Shown one piece after another: positions 56,679 through 64,000 of a stretch of 64,000 nucleotides of DNA (the first letter of the stretch is position 1; each line of letters opens with the position of its first letter). The stretch comes from Flavobacterium sp. ZT3R18 (GTDB lineage: Bacteria; Bacteroidota; Bacteroidia; Flavobacteriales; Flavobacteriaceae). The notes under the pieces are model-generated. The model did not search any database, was not told the DNA's origin, and was given only the letters and a program-made list of their open reading frames with translations. The DNA lies in assembly GCF_007097385.1 (NCBI RefSeq), contig NZ_VJZS01000012.1, positions 1 to 64,000 of the forward strand, written 5' to 3'. Position numbers and translations under genes: made by a program.

Positions 56679-57828
56679 AATAAAAAACATTGCTGTTTTT
56701 ACCTCTATTAGGTCTGAATACGGTTTGTTAAGCCCATTAATTCGAGCAATTGACAAGGACTTGGATTTTTCACTTGATTTACTTGTAGGAGGAGCACATT
56801 TAATAAAGGAATACGGGGAAACTATTAATCAAATTATAGCGGATGGATTTAAAATATCTGAAACATTTGATTTTTTAGATATCAATAACCATGACGATTT
56901 TTCTACAAGTTCTTTATCTAATTTGCAAGAACAAATTGGCAAGTATTTTTATTTTAACCGGCCAGATTTAATATTTGTTTTAGGAGATAGATATGAGCTT
57001 ATACCTGTTGCTTCTTCAGCATTACTTTATAATATTCCTATTGCTCACATTTCTGGTGGAGAAACAACCGAAGGAGCTATCGATAATCAAATTAGACATG
57101 CGTTGACTAAAATGGCTCATTTGCATTTTCCCGCTACAGATATTTATAAAAAGAATATTTTAAAAATGGGAGAAGAAGAATGGAGGATTTGTACTTCAGG
57201 AGAACCAGGTCTAGATGAAATCTTAAATATGGATTTTATTGAAAAAGATGATTTGTTTGAGGACTTAGGTTTGTCATTAAATAAGAAAACAATTTGTTGT
57301 ACTTTTCATCCTCAAACAATTGACAATCTGATTGATGGTGATTTTGTTGAAAGTCTTCTTAGGGAAATCAGTTGTTATAATGAATTTCAAGTTTTAATTA
57401 CGGCTTCTAATTTTGATAATGGGGGTAGAGAAATTAACGGAGTGATTGAAAAATTTGCTTCTGAAAACAGTGGTGTTGTCTTTGTTCAAAGTTTGGGGCA
57501 AAAACGATATTATTCTTTATTAAAATATGCGGATATTATGATTGGAAACTCTTCGAGTGGATTAGTTGAAGCTCAATCGTTTAATTTACCAGTAATCAAC
57601 GTCGGGAATAGACAAAAAGGAAGATTATCAAATGTGAATGTAATTAATTGTGGAATTGATATAAATGAAATATTAAGTACCATTAAGTTTGGCGTTTCAG
57701 ATGAATTTAAGTCGGTTTTTCACAATAAACCTAATATATATGGTGATGGGACAGCATGTGTTAAAATTATAAACTTTTTGAAAGCGTTACCATCAAATAA
57801 TTTATTGGTAAAAAAAGATATTTTTTAA
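56671..57828 (+). CDS. neuC: Hydrolysing UDP-GlcNAc 2-epimerase, NeuC/LegG-like
   Basis: A 385-aa enzyme of the hydrolysing 2-epimerase family that would release the mannosamine-configured sugar from its nucleotide. It carries VFTSIRSEYGLLSPLIRAI, FVLGDRYELIPVASSALLYN, HISGGETTEGAIDNQIRHALTKMAHLHF in blocks, and YADIMIGNSSSGLVEAQSF. The start is TTG at 56671, overlapping the NeuB stop by eight bases, so translation is probably coupled. In a legionaminic pathway it is LegG. Confidence 0.88.
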   Translation: MNKIKNIAVFTSIRSEYGLLSPLIRAIDKDLDFSLDLLVGGAHLIKEYGETINQIIADGFKISETFDFLDINNHDDFSTSSLSNLQEQIGKYFYFNRPDLIFVLGDRYELIPVASSALLYNIPIAHISGGETTEGAIDNQIRHALTKMAHLHFPATDIYKKNILKMGEEEWRICTSGEPGLDEILNMDFIEKDDLFEDLGLSLNKKTICCTFHPQTIDNLIDGDFVESLLREISCYNEFQVLITASNFDNGGREINGVIEKFASENSGVVFVQSLGQKRYYSLLKYADIMIGNSSSGLVEAQSFNLPVINVGNRQKGRLSNVNVINCGIDINEILSTIKFGVSDEFKSVFHNKPNIYGDGTACVKIINFLKALPSNNLLVKKDIF

Positions 57829-57831
57829 ATC

Positions 57832-58854
57832 ATGGTTTTAGACAAATATATTGGAGGTGAGTATGCATCTCATGATTTGGATAAATTCATTATGGAAGAT
57901 AATCAAATGCTATATGATTATTTTCCAGAGTCACTGAATGAAAAAAAAAGAGTTTTTTTTGAGACAGGAACCGATGCTTTAGCATATATTATTTCTGAAA
58001 AATGTAAAGTTCAAAAGGATCTTCATTTATGGATTCCTGAGAATTATTGTATGGAAACAATAGAAAGGCTACGATCTAAATTGAAAATTCTCGATGTTAA
58101 AATTGTAGGTGTTTTTAAATATAATTCTACTGAGCAAATCAATAGTACTATTGGTATCTTAAATTGTATTTTATTACTCCATTATAATTGCTTTAGTGAA
58201 ATATCCAAATTTAATTTTGGCAAAGATTCCTTTGTTGTTGAAGATTTCGTGCAAGCCCCTTTTGATATTAAAAAGTCTAGATCAGACTATGCAATTAATA
58301 GTTTGCGTAAATTTTGCAATCTAGAAATTGCGGTTGCTTACGTCGATACTTCTACGAAAGTTGATAAGATGTCAAATTCCTCTTATTTTGAGTTCAAGAA
58401 GAAAGCAGAATTAATTAAAACAGCTTTCTTTAAATCAAATAATAGTGCCTTTGAAATAGAATATCTTAATTTATTTAAGAGAGCAAATGACGAATTATTT
58501 ACAACCACAATTCAAAGTGCAAATCCAAGTGAGATACATAGGTTAACAAGGATTAAATTTGATGATATTTTAAAAAGGCGAATTTCAAATTATAATTATT
58601 TGAAAGCTAAATTAAATTCAATAGTACCTATACAGATTATTAAAGGGGAATATATGTATTTTATGATTAAGTGTGATAAGCGTGACGAATTAAAAAAGTT
58701 TTTAGCTAACAAAAAAATTTTTACTGCTATACATTGGTTAGATGCGAATTCAAATGAAACAAAAAATAGTTTATCGATTCATATTGACCATAGATATGGA
58801 TTTAGTGATTTAGATAGAATAGGGAATGCAATAAACATGTTTTATGCAAGATAA
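57832..58854 (+). CDS. Divergent DegT/PLP-fold protein, function unknown
   Basis: A 340-aa protein with low similarity to DegT/DnrJ-like PLP enzymes. Seen: FFETGTDALAYII near residues 42-54, LWIPENYCMETI (66-77), a pattern VVEDFVQAP with Asp138 and Gln141, SLRKFCN with Lys160 where the PLP lysine would sit, and a C-terminal IHIDHRYGFSDLDRIGNAI like the family end. So the fold and possibly the lysine are kept while most of the normal motif is altered. It may aminate a sugar, or be a catalytically changed relative. Its end overlaps the next gene by 11 bases. Confidence 0.6.
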   Translation: MVLDKYIGGEYASHDLDKFIMEDNQMLYDYFPESLNEKKRVFFETGTDALAYIISEKCKVQKDLHLWIPENYCMETIERLRSKLKILDVKIVGVFKYNSTEQINSTIGILNCILLLHYNCFSEISKFNFGKDSFVVEDFVQAPFDIKKSRSDYAINSLRKFCNLEIAVAYVDTSTKVDKMSNSSYFEFKKKAELIKTAFFKSNNSAFEIEYLNLFKRANDELFTTTIQSANPSEIHRLTRIKFDDILKRRISNYNYLKAKLNSIVPIQIIKGEYMYFMIKCDKRDELKKFLANKKIFTAIHWLDANSNETKNSLSIHIDHRYGFSDLDRIGNAINMFYAR

Positions 58855-59893
58855 ATATTCAATTATAAACAAATTAAATATAGCAGTCTATTTTGATTTA
58901 TTAGAAGCATTAAATCTTGATTTAGATATTTATTATTACCCGGAATTCCTTGAAATAGATGCTAATATTCAAAAAGGGGAGTATGAAATTTTTATAGCTC
59001 AAAAAAACGAAGATATTTTTATTTATCCATACATAAAACTTGGTTTTGAAAAGGCAGAATTAAACAATTTTTTCGATATTTCTTCTCCTTATGGATATTG
59101 TGGGCCTTATTGTTCCAATCCAAATTTTTTTGTTGAAGCCGAAATTCTTTTCAATGAATTTATGTCTAAAAACTGCGTAACAGAATTTGTTAGGTATCAT
59201 TTTTTATATAATGAAAATCTAAAGTTTAGCCAAGGAATAACAAATTTTCAAAATAGAACAATTGTAACCTTGGATATCGATCAATCTTGGGAAGACATTT
59301 GGACAAAAGAATATTCAGGAACAAATAGGAACGTAATACGAAAACTTGAAAAAGAAGGATATAATTATTTCGTAACTAGAGAGAAAGACGACTTAAATGA
59401 GTTTGTCGAGATGTATTATTTAACTATGAATAATGTTGGGGCTGGTTCTTTTTATTTTTTTGATAAAAAATTGATAAAGGAACTTTTTGATAATTTAGGA
59501 GGAAAAATAATACTTACTAGGGTAGAGAAAGAAGGGGTAAGTTATTGTTATTCTTTATTCTTAATCAGTGGAAATATAGCAACCTATTATTTGTCTGCTA
59601 GAAATTTAGAACACTCAAAGGTGCCCGCTACAAATTTTTTATTGTCAAAGACAGTGGAATGGCTTCAGGATAAAAATATAAACACAATAAATTTAGGCGG
59701 TGGTTTAACAAATGATTTAAATGATCCTTTGTTTAAATTTAAATCAAATTTTTCTAAATCTAAAAATGATTTCTATATTGGTAAACGTATATTCAATCAT
59801 GAAATTTATAAGGATATTGTCAATTCATGGATTTCAGTTCATGGACAAGAAGATTATGAGAAGAGAAAACACATATTGCAGTTTTATAGGTAA
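58844..59893 (+). CDS. FemAB/GNAT-like acyl- or aminoacyltransferase
   Basis: A 349-aa protein with the layout of the FemAB/GNAT group: a basic patch GTNRNVIRKLEKEGY near residue 160-175 and the typical SLFLISGNIATYYLSARN with a following WLQDKNINTINLGGGLTND. FemAB proteins usually add amino acids from aminoacyl-tRNA to peptidoglycan or other acceptors; many genomic relatives sit in polysaccharide loci. Its start overlaps the preceding gene by 11 bases. No LegH-like acetyltransferase is otherwise obvious in the operon, so this may acylate the diamino sugar. This is inference. Confidence 0.6.
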   Translation: MQDKYSIINKLNIAVYFDLLEALNLDLDIYYYPEFLEIDANIQKGEYEIFIAQKNEDIFIYPYIKLGFEKAELNNFFDISSPYGYCGPYCSNPNFFVEAEILFNEFMSKNCVTEFVRYHFLYNENLKFSQGITNFQNRTIVTLDIDQSWEDIWTKEYSGTNRNVIRKLEKEGYNYFVTREKDDLNEFVEMYYLTMNNVGAGSFYFFDKKLIKELFDNLGGKIILTRVEKEGVSYCYSLFLISGNIATYYLSARNLEHSKVPATNFLLSKTVEWLQDKNINTINLGGGLTNDLNDPLFKFKSNFSKSKNDFYIGKRIFNHEIYKDIVNSWISVHGQEDYEKRKHILQFYR

Positions 59894-59971
59894 GTGTTTT
59901 TTTTATAGACTAATAGAATCAAATAAAAAACAATAGACAGTTCCAATTGAATTGTTAATGAATATAATCAC

Positions 59972-61018
59972 ATGGAAAATTATAAACTTCATCTAATCGT
60001 TTTTGGTAGTTCAATAAAACAAGCACTACTTGTTTTAAATGAACTACCGCAAGATGCTATACTTTTTGTAGTAGATTTTGACGATAAGCTAATAGGTGCG
60101 CTTACTGATGGGGATATTAGGAGAGGATTACTAAAAGGATGTACAATTGATAGTTTGATTGATGAAGTTATTCAGGAAAATCCTAGATATATTACTAAAG
60201 GAGAGAATAACTTGCATAAGATTATTGAATATCGAGAAGGTAATTTTAGAATAGTACCCATAGTTGATGAAAATCATAAGGTAATAAATGTAATCAATTT
60301 TAGAAGAGTAAAATCGTATTTGCCAATTGATGCTGTTATAATGGCTGGTGGTAGAGGACAACGTTTGCAACCATTTACGGATACGATGCCTAAACCACTT
60401 TTAAAAGTGGGTGATAAAGCTATAATGGAACACAATGTAGATCGTTTGACTTTATTTGGAATTGATGATTTTTGGGTTTCAGTAAAATATTTAGGAGAAC
60501 AAATTGAGAATCATTTTGGAAATGGAAAAGGAAAGAATATTAAAATAGAATATGTTTGGGAAAATGAGCCATTAGGGACAATAGGTGCGGTTTCTCAAAT
60601 TAATAATTTCGAACATGATTATATATTAGTAACGAATTCAGACTTATTAACAAACATTGATTACGAACAGTTTTTTCTAGAATTTATAAATCAAGATGCC
60701 GATTTGGCAGTGTTGACCATTCCATATCAAGTTAATATTCCTTATGCCGTTTTGGAAACCAATAAAGGGGAAGTAAAAAGCTTTAAGGAAAAACCGACTT
60801 ATACTTATTATTCCAATGGAGGGATTTATTTGATGAAAAAAGAAATGTTGAAATATATACCGAAAAATACTTTTTTTAATGCCACCGATTTAATGGAAGA
60901 ATTGATCAAAAATGAATTAAAAGTTATTTCTTATCCTTTCTTGGGTTATTGGCTAGATGTTGGTAAACATGAAGATTTTGAGAAAGCCCAATTAGATATT
61001 AAGCACATAAAATTTTAA
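59972..61018 (+). CDS. ptmE: CBS-domain nucleotidyltransferase, PtmE-like
   Basis: A 348-aa protein with a pair of CBS domains (about residues 1-115, with DDKLIGALTDGDIRRGLLKG) and a sugar-phosphate nucleotidyltransferase domain. Its signature AGGRGQRLQPFTDTMPKPLL begins at residue 125. The fusion resembles PtmE of Campylobacter, the glucosamine-1-phosphate guanylyltransferase of the GDP-linked legionaminic-acid pathway. It therefore suggests a GDP-sugar route. Its stop codon overlaps the start of the next gene by one base. Confidence 0.85.
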   Translation: MENYKLHLIVFGSSIKQALLVLNELPQDAILFVVDFDDKLIGALTDGDIRRGLLKGCTIDSLIDEVIQENPRYITKGENNLHKIIEYREGNFRIVPIVDENHKVINVINFRRVKSYLPIDAVIMAGGRGQRLQPFTDTMPKPLLKVGDKAIMEHNVDRLTLFGIDDFWVSVKYLGEQIENHFGNGKGKNIKIEYVWENEPLGTIGAVSQINNFEHDYILVTNSDLLTNIDYEQFFLEFINQDADLAVLTIPYQVNIPYAVLETNKGEVKSFKEKPTYTYYSNGGIYLMKKEMLKYIPKNTFFNATDLMEELIKNELKVISYPFLGYWLDVGKHEDFEKAQLDIKHIKF

Positions 61019-61701
61019 TGAGAATACTATATTTAATTACAGCAAGAGCTGGGTCAAAAGGATTGCCAGGAAAAAACATAAAAATGCTTGGCGATAAACC
61101 ACTTATACAATATTCAATTGATTTTGCTTTGCACAACATGAACCCTGAAGATGTTTTGTGTGTCTCAACAAATGATGATGGAATATTAGAATTATTAACT
61201 AAGTTAGAAATTGAAATTCCGTTTAAACGACCGGAGGAATTAGCCTCAGACGCTGCTGGATCTTATGAAGTAATTATGCATGCTTTGAAACATTATGAAG
61301 TTAATGACATAGTGTTTGATGCAGTATTGCTTTTGCAACCGACTTCACCTTTTCGTCATCAAGATGATATAGCTAATTTATTTGAAACGTATGATGAAGA
61401 ATGTGATATGGTTGTTAGTGTAAAAAAATCTAAAGAAAGTCCTTACTACACAATATTTGAAGAAAATGGGGATAACTTTTTGGAAAGAAGTAAAAAATCT
61501 AGTTTTACACGAAGACAAGATTGCCCTGATGTTTTTACTTATAATGGATCTATGTATTTGATGAGAGTAGATTCACTTAAAAAAACTCCAATTAGTGAGT
61601 TTGAAAAAATAAAGAAAATTATTATGCCTGAGGAAAGAAGCATAGATATAGATACTATGGCTGATTGGGTTTTGACGGAATATTATTTGAATATACAATG
61701 A
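61018..61701 (+). CDS. neuA: CMP-nonulosonic acid synthetase (NeuA/LegF-like)
   Basis: A 227-aa cytidylyltransferase that activates the nonulosonic acid as CMP-sugar for transfer to glycans. The N-terminal ITARAGSKGLPGKNIKML is the family signature; LLLQPTSPFRHQDDIANLFE and the C-terminal IDIDTMADWVLTE complete the pattern. In this setting it is probably LegF. It ends the visible nonulosonic-acid gene set. Confidence 0.9.
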   Translation: MRILYLITARAGSKGLPGKNIKMLGDKPLIQYSIDFALHNMNPEDVLCVSTNDDGILELLTKLEIEIPFKRPEELASDAAGSYEVIMHALKHYEVNDIVFDAVLLLQPTSPFRHQDDIANLFETYDEECDMVVSVKKSKESPYYTIFEENGDNFLERSKKSSFTRRQDCPDVFTYNGSMYLMRVDSLKKTPISEFEKIKKIIMPEERSIDIDTMADWVLTEYYLNIQ

Positions 61702-61743
61702 AAATAGTAAGTTGTTACATATACATGTTTAAAAAAGAATAAG

Positions 61744-62241
61744 ATGATTAAATTACTTCTTGGTAAATTTTTTATAAAAATAGACAATTTTAAAAATAAT
61801 TGTATTTATTCTGTTTTTAGAAAAAAATATAATTTAAATAAAAATTTTAGATTTAATGGACGGGACATTATATTTTATGGTGATGGAGACATTGTCATAG
61901 GGGATAGTTCATACATTGGTGAATTATCTACTATTCAGGTTGTAAAAGGGAATAGTGTAAAAATCGGTAAAGGTTGTCAAATAAGCCATAATGTTAGAGT
62001 CTACACTTCTACGGATATAGCAGACCAAGATTTTTCTCTAGAAAATAGATTAAAAAAGAGTGCAAATGTTATAATTGGAGACTTTGTGTGGATAGGTGCA
62101 AATGTTTTTATTAATCCAGGAGTAGAAATAGGAAATAATTCTATTATTGGAGCTAATAGCGTTGTTACTAAAAGTGTTGAAGCTAACACAATTGTAGGAG
62201 GAGTTCCGGCTCGAATTATCAAGCAAAAGTCATACAATTAA
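61744..62241 (+). CDS. Left-handed beta-helix acyltransferase
   Basis: A 165-aa hexapeptide-repeat transferase. The repeats run from about residue 45 to 150 and end with GDFVWIGANVFINPGVEIGNNSIIGANSVVTKSV and GGVPARII, as in maltose/galactoside O-acetyltransferases. It likely O-acetylates a sugar using acetyl-CoA. Its place after the CMP-synthetase gene makes it a candidate modifier of the nonulosonic acid or of another residue in the repeat unit. Its residues 1-45 have no helix repeats. Confidence 0.82.
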   Translation: MIKLLLGKFFIKIDNFKNNCIYSVFRKKYNLNKNFRFNGRDIIFYGDGDIVIGDSSYIGELSTIQVVKGNSVKIGKGCQISHNVRVYTSTDIADQDFSLENRLKKSANVIIGDFVWIGANVFINPGVEIGNNSIIGANSVVTKSVEANTIVGGVPARIIKQKSYN

Positions 62242-62259
62242 TGATTTAGAATAACTATT

Positions 62260-62280
62260 AACTAAGGGGGGAACTTAGTT
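62260..62280 (+). other. Short inverted repeat with a G run
   Basis: AACTAAG and CTTAGTT flank a GGGGGAA core, with four T afterwards. It may be a weak terminator between the acyltransferase and the next gene, or simply a stem. Only seven base pairs support it. Confidence 0.4.
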
Positions 62281-62360
62281 TTACAAATTGTGTTTTAAGC
62301 AAAGAAGCTTGTTAAGATAAAATTAACAGTTTCAAATAAATTATTAAAAGATAAAGTTTT

Positions 62361-63656
62361 ATGTCAGAATTATTTGAATCATTTTTAAATAAAGAAAAAG
62401 TCATTTCTGTTACAGGTTTAGGATATGTAGGGTTACCTCTCGCTTTAGAATTTGCGAAGTATTTCAAAGTGATAGGTTTTGATATCAATGTATCTCGAGT
62501 GGAGTTAATGAAAAATGGAATAGATCCTTCGAAAGAATTAGAAGCTAATGCTTTTGACGGATGTGATATCATGTTTACCTCTGATGTGGAGGATTTGAAA
62601 AAAGCACATTTCCATATAGTTGGTGTGCCGACTGACATAGATGAAAATAAAGTGCCTAATCTAAATCCATTGTTAGGAGCTTCAAGAAGTGTTGCTTCGG
62701 CACTAAAAAAAGGAGATTATGTAGTTTATGAATCAACTGTTTACCCTGGTTGTACTGAGGAAGATTGTGTTCCTATATTGGAAACTATTTCAGGTTTAAA
62801 AGGAGGTGTTGATTTTAAATTTGGATATAGCCCCGAACGAATCGTTCCTGGGGATAAAGTGAAAACCTTGACTAATATATTAAAAATAGTTTCTGGTAAT
62901 GATGAAGAAGCTTTGGGAGTTATTTCTGAAATATATAGCACAATCATTAAGGCGGGTTTGCATAAAGCAGAATCAATAAAGGTTGCGGAAGCCGCGAAAG
63001 TTATCGAAAATACCCAACGAGACATCAATATTTCATTGATGAATGAGCTGGCTATCATTTTTGATAAAATGGGAATTGATACCAAAGCAGTAATTGAAGC
63101 GGCTGGAACCAAATGGAATTTTCATAAATACCAGCCAGGTTTGGTTGGTGGACATTGTATTAGTGTTGATCCATTTTATCTGATGCACAAAGCCAAACAA
63201 CTGGGAATAGACCCTCAGGTTATTGCTGCAGGGAGACGTGTTAATGATTTTATACCTAGTTTTATAGCCAAAAGAATTGTTCAAGCTCTAATAGAACAAG
63301 ATAAAAATCCTGGAAAAGCTAAGGTTTTGGTTATGGGTATTACTTTCAAAGAAGATGTTTCAGACATCAGAAACTCAAAAGTGGTTGATTTAGTGAAAGA
63401 GTTGATGGATTATTCTATCCATGTCCATGTTATTGACCCGCATGGATGTCCTAATGAATTGGCTCATGAATATGGAATTACATTGATTGAAGAGCCTGTG
63501 GGATTATATGATATTATAGTATTGGCAGTAGGGCATCATGAATATATTCAAATGACTACAGAAGATTTTAAAAAATTATCTAAGGATGAAATTTACATGT
63601 TTGATATAAAAGGGATGAAGAGCCCAAAAGAGTTTAAAAACTACTGGAGGTTATAA
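62361..63656 (+). CDS. UDP-N-acetyl-hexosamine dehydrogenase, second TviB/WbpO-like copy
   Basis: A 431-aa nucleotide-sugar dehydrogenase with [46 protein letters not shown], the nucleophile Cys266 in GGHCISVDPFYL, and MGITFKEDVSDIRNSKVVD. It is collinear with the protein at 46337 but diverged throughout, so the two look like old paralogues rather than a recent duplication. A distinct substrate, such as UDP-GlcNAc versus UDP-GalNAc, is plausible but unproven. Confidence 0.9.
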   Translation: MSELFESFLNKEKVISVTGLGYVGLPLALEFAKYFKVIGFDINVSRVELMKNGIDPSKELEANAFDGCDIMFTSDVEDLKKAHFHIVGVPTDIDENKVPNLNPLLGASRSVASALKKGDYVVYESTVYPGCTEEDCVPILETISGLKGGVDFKFGYSPERIVPGDKVKTLTNILKIVSGNDEEALGVISEIYSTIIKAGLHKAESIKVAEAAKVIENTQRDINISLMNELAIIFDKMGIDTKAVIEAAGTKWNFHKYQPGLVGGHCISVDPFYLMHKAKQLGIDPQVIAAGRRVNDFIPSFIAKRIVQALIEQDKNPGKAKVLVMGITFKEDVSDIRNSKVVDLVKELMDYSIHVHVIDPHGCPNELAHEYGITLIEEPVGLYDIIVLAVGHHEYIQMTTEDFKKLSKDEIYMFDIKGMKSPKEFKNYWRL

Positions 63657-63671
63657 TTTAAAGATATTGAT

Positions 63672-64000
63672 TTGAAAACAGATTTCATCATTATAGGAGG
63701 GGGTATCGTAGGGCTTTCAACTGCCTATCATTTAAAAAAACAAAACCCAAAATTAAAAGTTATTGTTTTAGAAAAAGAATCTAAAATTGCCTTGCATCAG
63801 ACAGGTCATAATAGTGGAGTGATTCATTCGGGGATTTATTATAAACCTGGAAGTTTAAAGGCCATAAATTGCAAAAAAGGCTATGATCAATTGATTCAGT
63901 TTTGTAACGAAAATGAAATTAAATATGATCTTTGCGGTAAAATAATTGTAGCCACCGAGAAAGAAGAATTGGCTATAATGGCTGGGATTTATGATAGAGG
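63672..64000 (+). CDS. L-2-hydroxyglutarate oxidase-like FAD protein, truncated by the window
   Basis: Only the first 109 codons are in the window. The start is a TTG at 63672, 15 bases after the previous stop codon; no ATG fits. The FAD-binding motif [16 protein letters not shown] is immediate, followed by the [13 protein letters not shown] and [15 protein letters not shown] segments typical of LhgO (FAD-dependent oxidation of L-2-hydroxyglutarate). A role in a polysaccharide locus is unexplained; related flavoproteins do occur in O-antigen clusters. The call could shift to another D-amino-acid-oxidase-type enzyme once the whole gene is seen. Confidence 0.72.
   Translation, partial: MKTDFIIIGGGIVGLSTAYHLKKQNPKLKVIVLEKESKIALHQTGHNSGVIHSGIYYKPGSLKAINCKKGYDQLIQFCNENEIKYDLCGKIIVATEKEELAIMAGIYDR

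Noticed and set aside
62361..63656. Recent tandem duplication of the dehydrogenase at 46337
   Set aside because: The two proteins differ throughout, including around the cofactor and substrate motifs, and are 16 kb apart. Old paralogy or separate acquisition fits better.

Overview
The window looks like a chromosomal segment of a Flavobacterium-like member of the Bacteroidota. The evidence is a SusC/SusD pair, AT-rich DNA, promoters of the TTG-N19/20-TAnnTTTG type, near-absence of Shine-Dalgarno sequences before the ribosomal genes, zinc-ligand-poor forms of S14, S4 and L36, and several TTG start codons. No rRNA, tRNA, CRISPR array, insertion sequence or prophage was recognised.

Region 1 (1-6430, minus strand): a SusD-like lipoprotein and SusC-like TonB-dependent transporter, then an Omp85/BamA-like outer-membrane protein. 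Region 2 (6600-23990, plus strand): an almost uninterrupted ribosomal superoperon: rpsL-rpsG-fusA-rpsJ, a strong internal promoter inside nested inverted repeats, then the S10-spc-alpha order from rplC through secY, infA, rpmJ, rpoA and rplQ, closed by a strong intrinsic terminator. Region 3 (24200-32520): carA, then an AraC-type regulator followed by a putative outer-membrane protein, a DUF2141 protein and a complete tripartite exporter (ABC ATPase, membrane-fusion lipoprotein, permease, TolC-like channel). Region 4 (33070-40200): housekeeping and accessory genes (eno, gltA, two amidinotransferase-fold hydrolases, marC-like, a CoA-binding protein, recR) separated by several families of intergenic palindromic repeats.

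Region 5 (40240-64000, continuing past the right edge): a surface-polysaccharide locus. It opens with a Wza-like lipoprotein and a Wzc-like tyrosine kinase, then nucleotide-sugar enzymes (a WbpP-like epimerase, UDP-glucose dehydrogenase, a TviB/WbpO-like dehydrogenase, RmlB). A UpxY/NusG-like antiterminator gene follows. Next comes a 330-bp leader with a promoter and a terminator-like hairpin, then a second export module (815-aa SLBB protein plus Wzz-like protein). After that is a run of closely packed genes for a CMP-nonulosonic acid, most likely of the legionaminic type: LegB, LegC, NeuB/LegI, NeuC/LegG, PtmE-like and NeuA/LegF. Inserted among them are two overlapping genes of uncertain role, a divergent DegT-fold protein and a FemAB/GNAT-like transferase. 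An acyltransferase, a further UDP-sugar dehydrogenase and a truncated LhgO-like oxidase follow. Wzx, Wzy and glycosyltransferases are not in the window and are presumably to the right.

The best candidates for something new are the DegT-like/FemAB-like pair inside the nonulosonic-acid operon, the hairpin leader downstream of the UpxY-like gene, and the nested inverted repeats around the rplC promoter. Function calls come from reading the sequences and from knowledge of the families; no database search was made.
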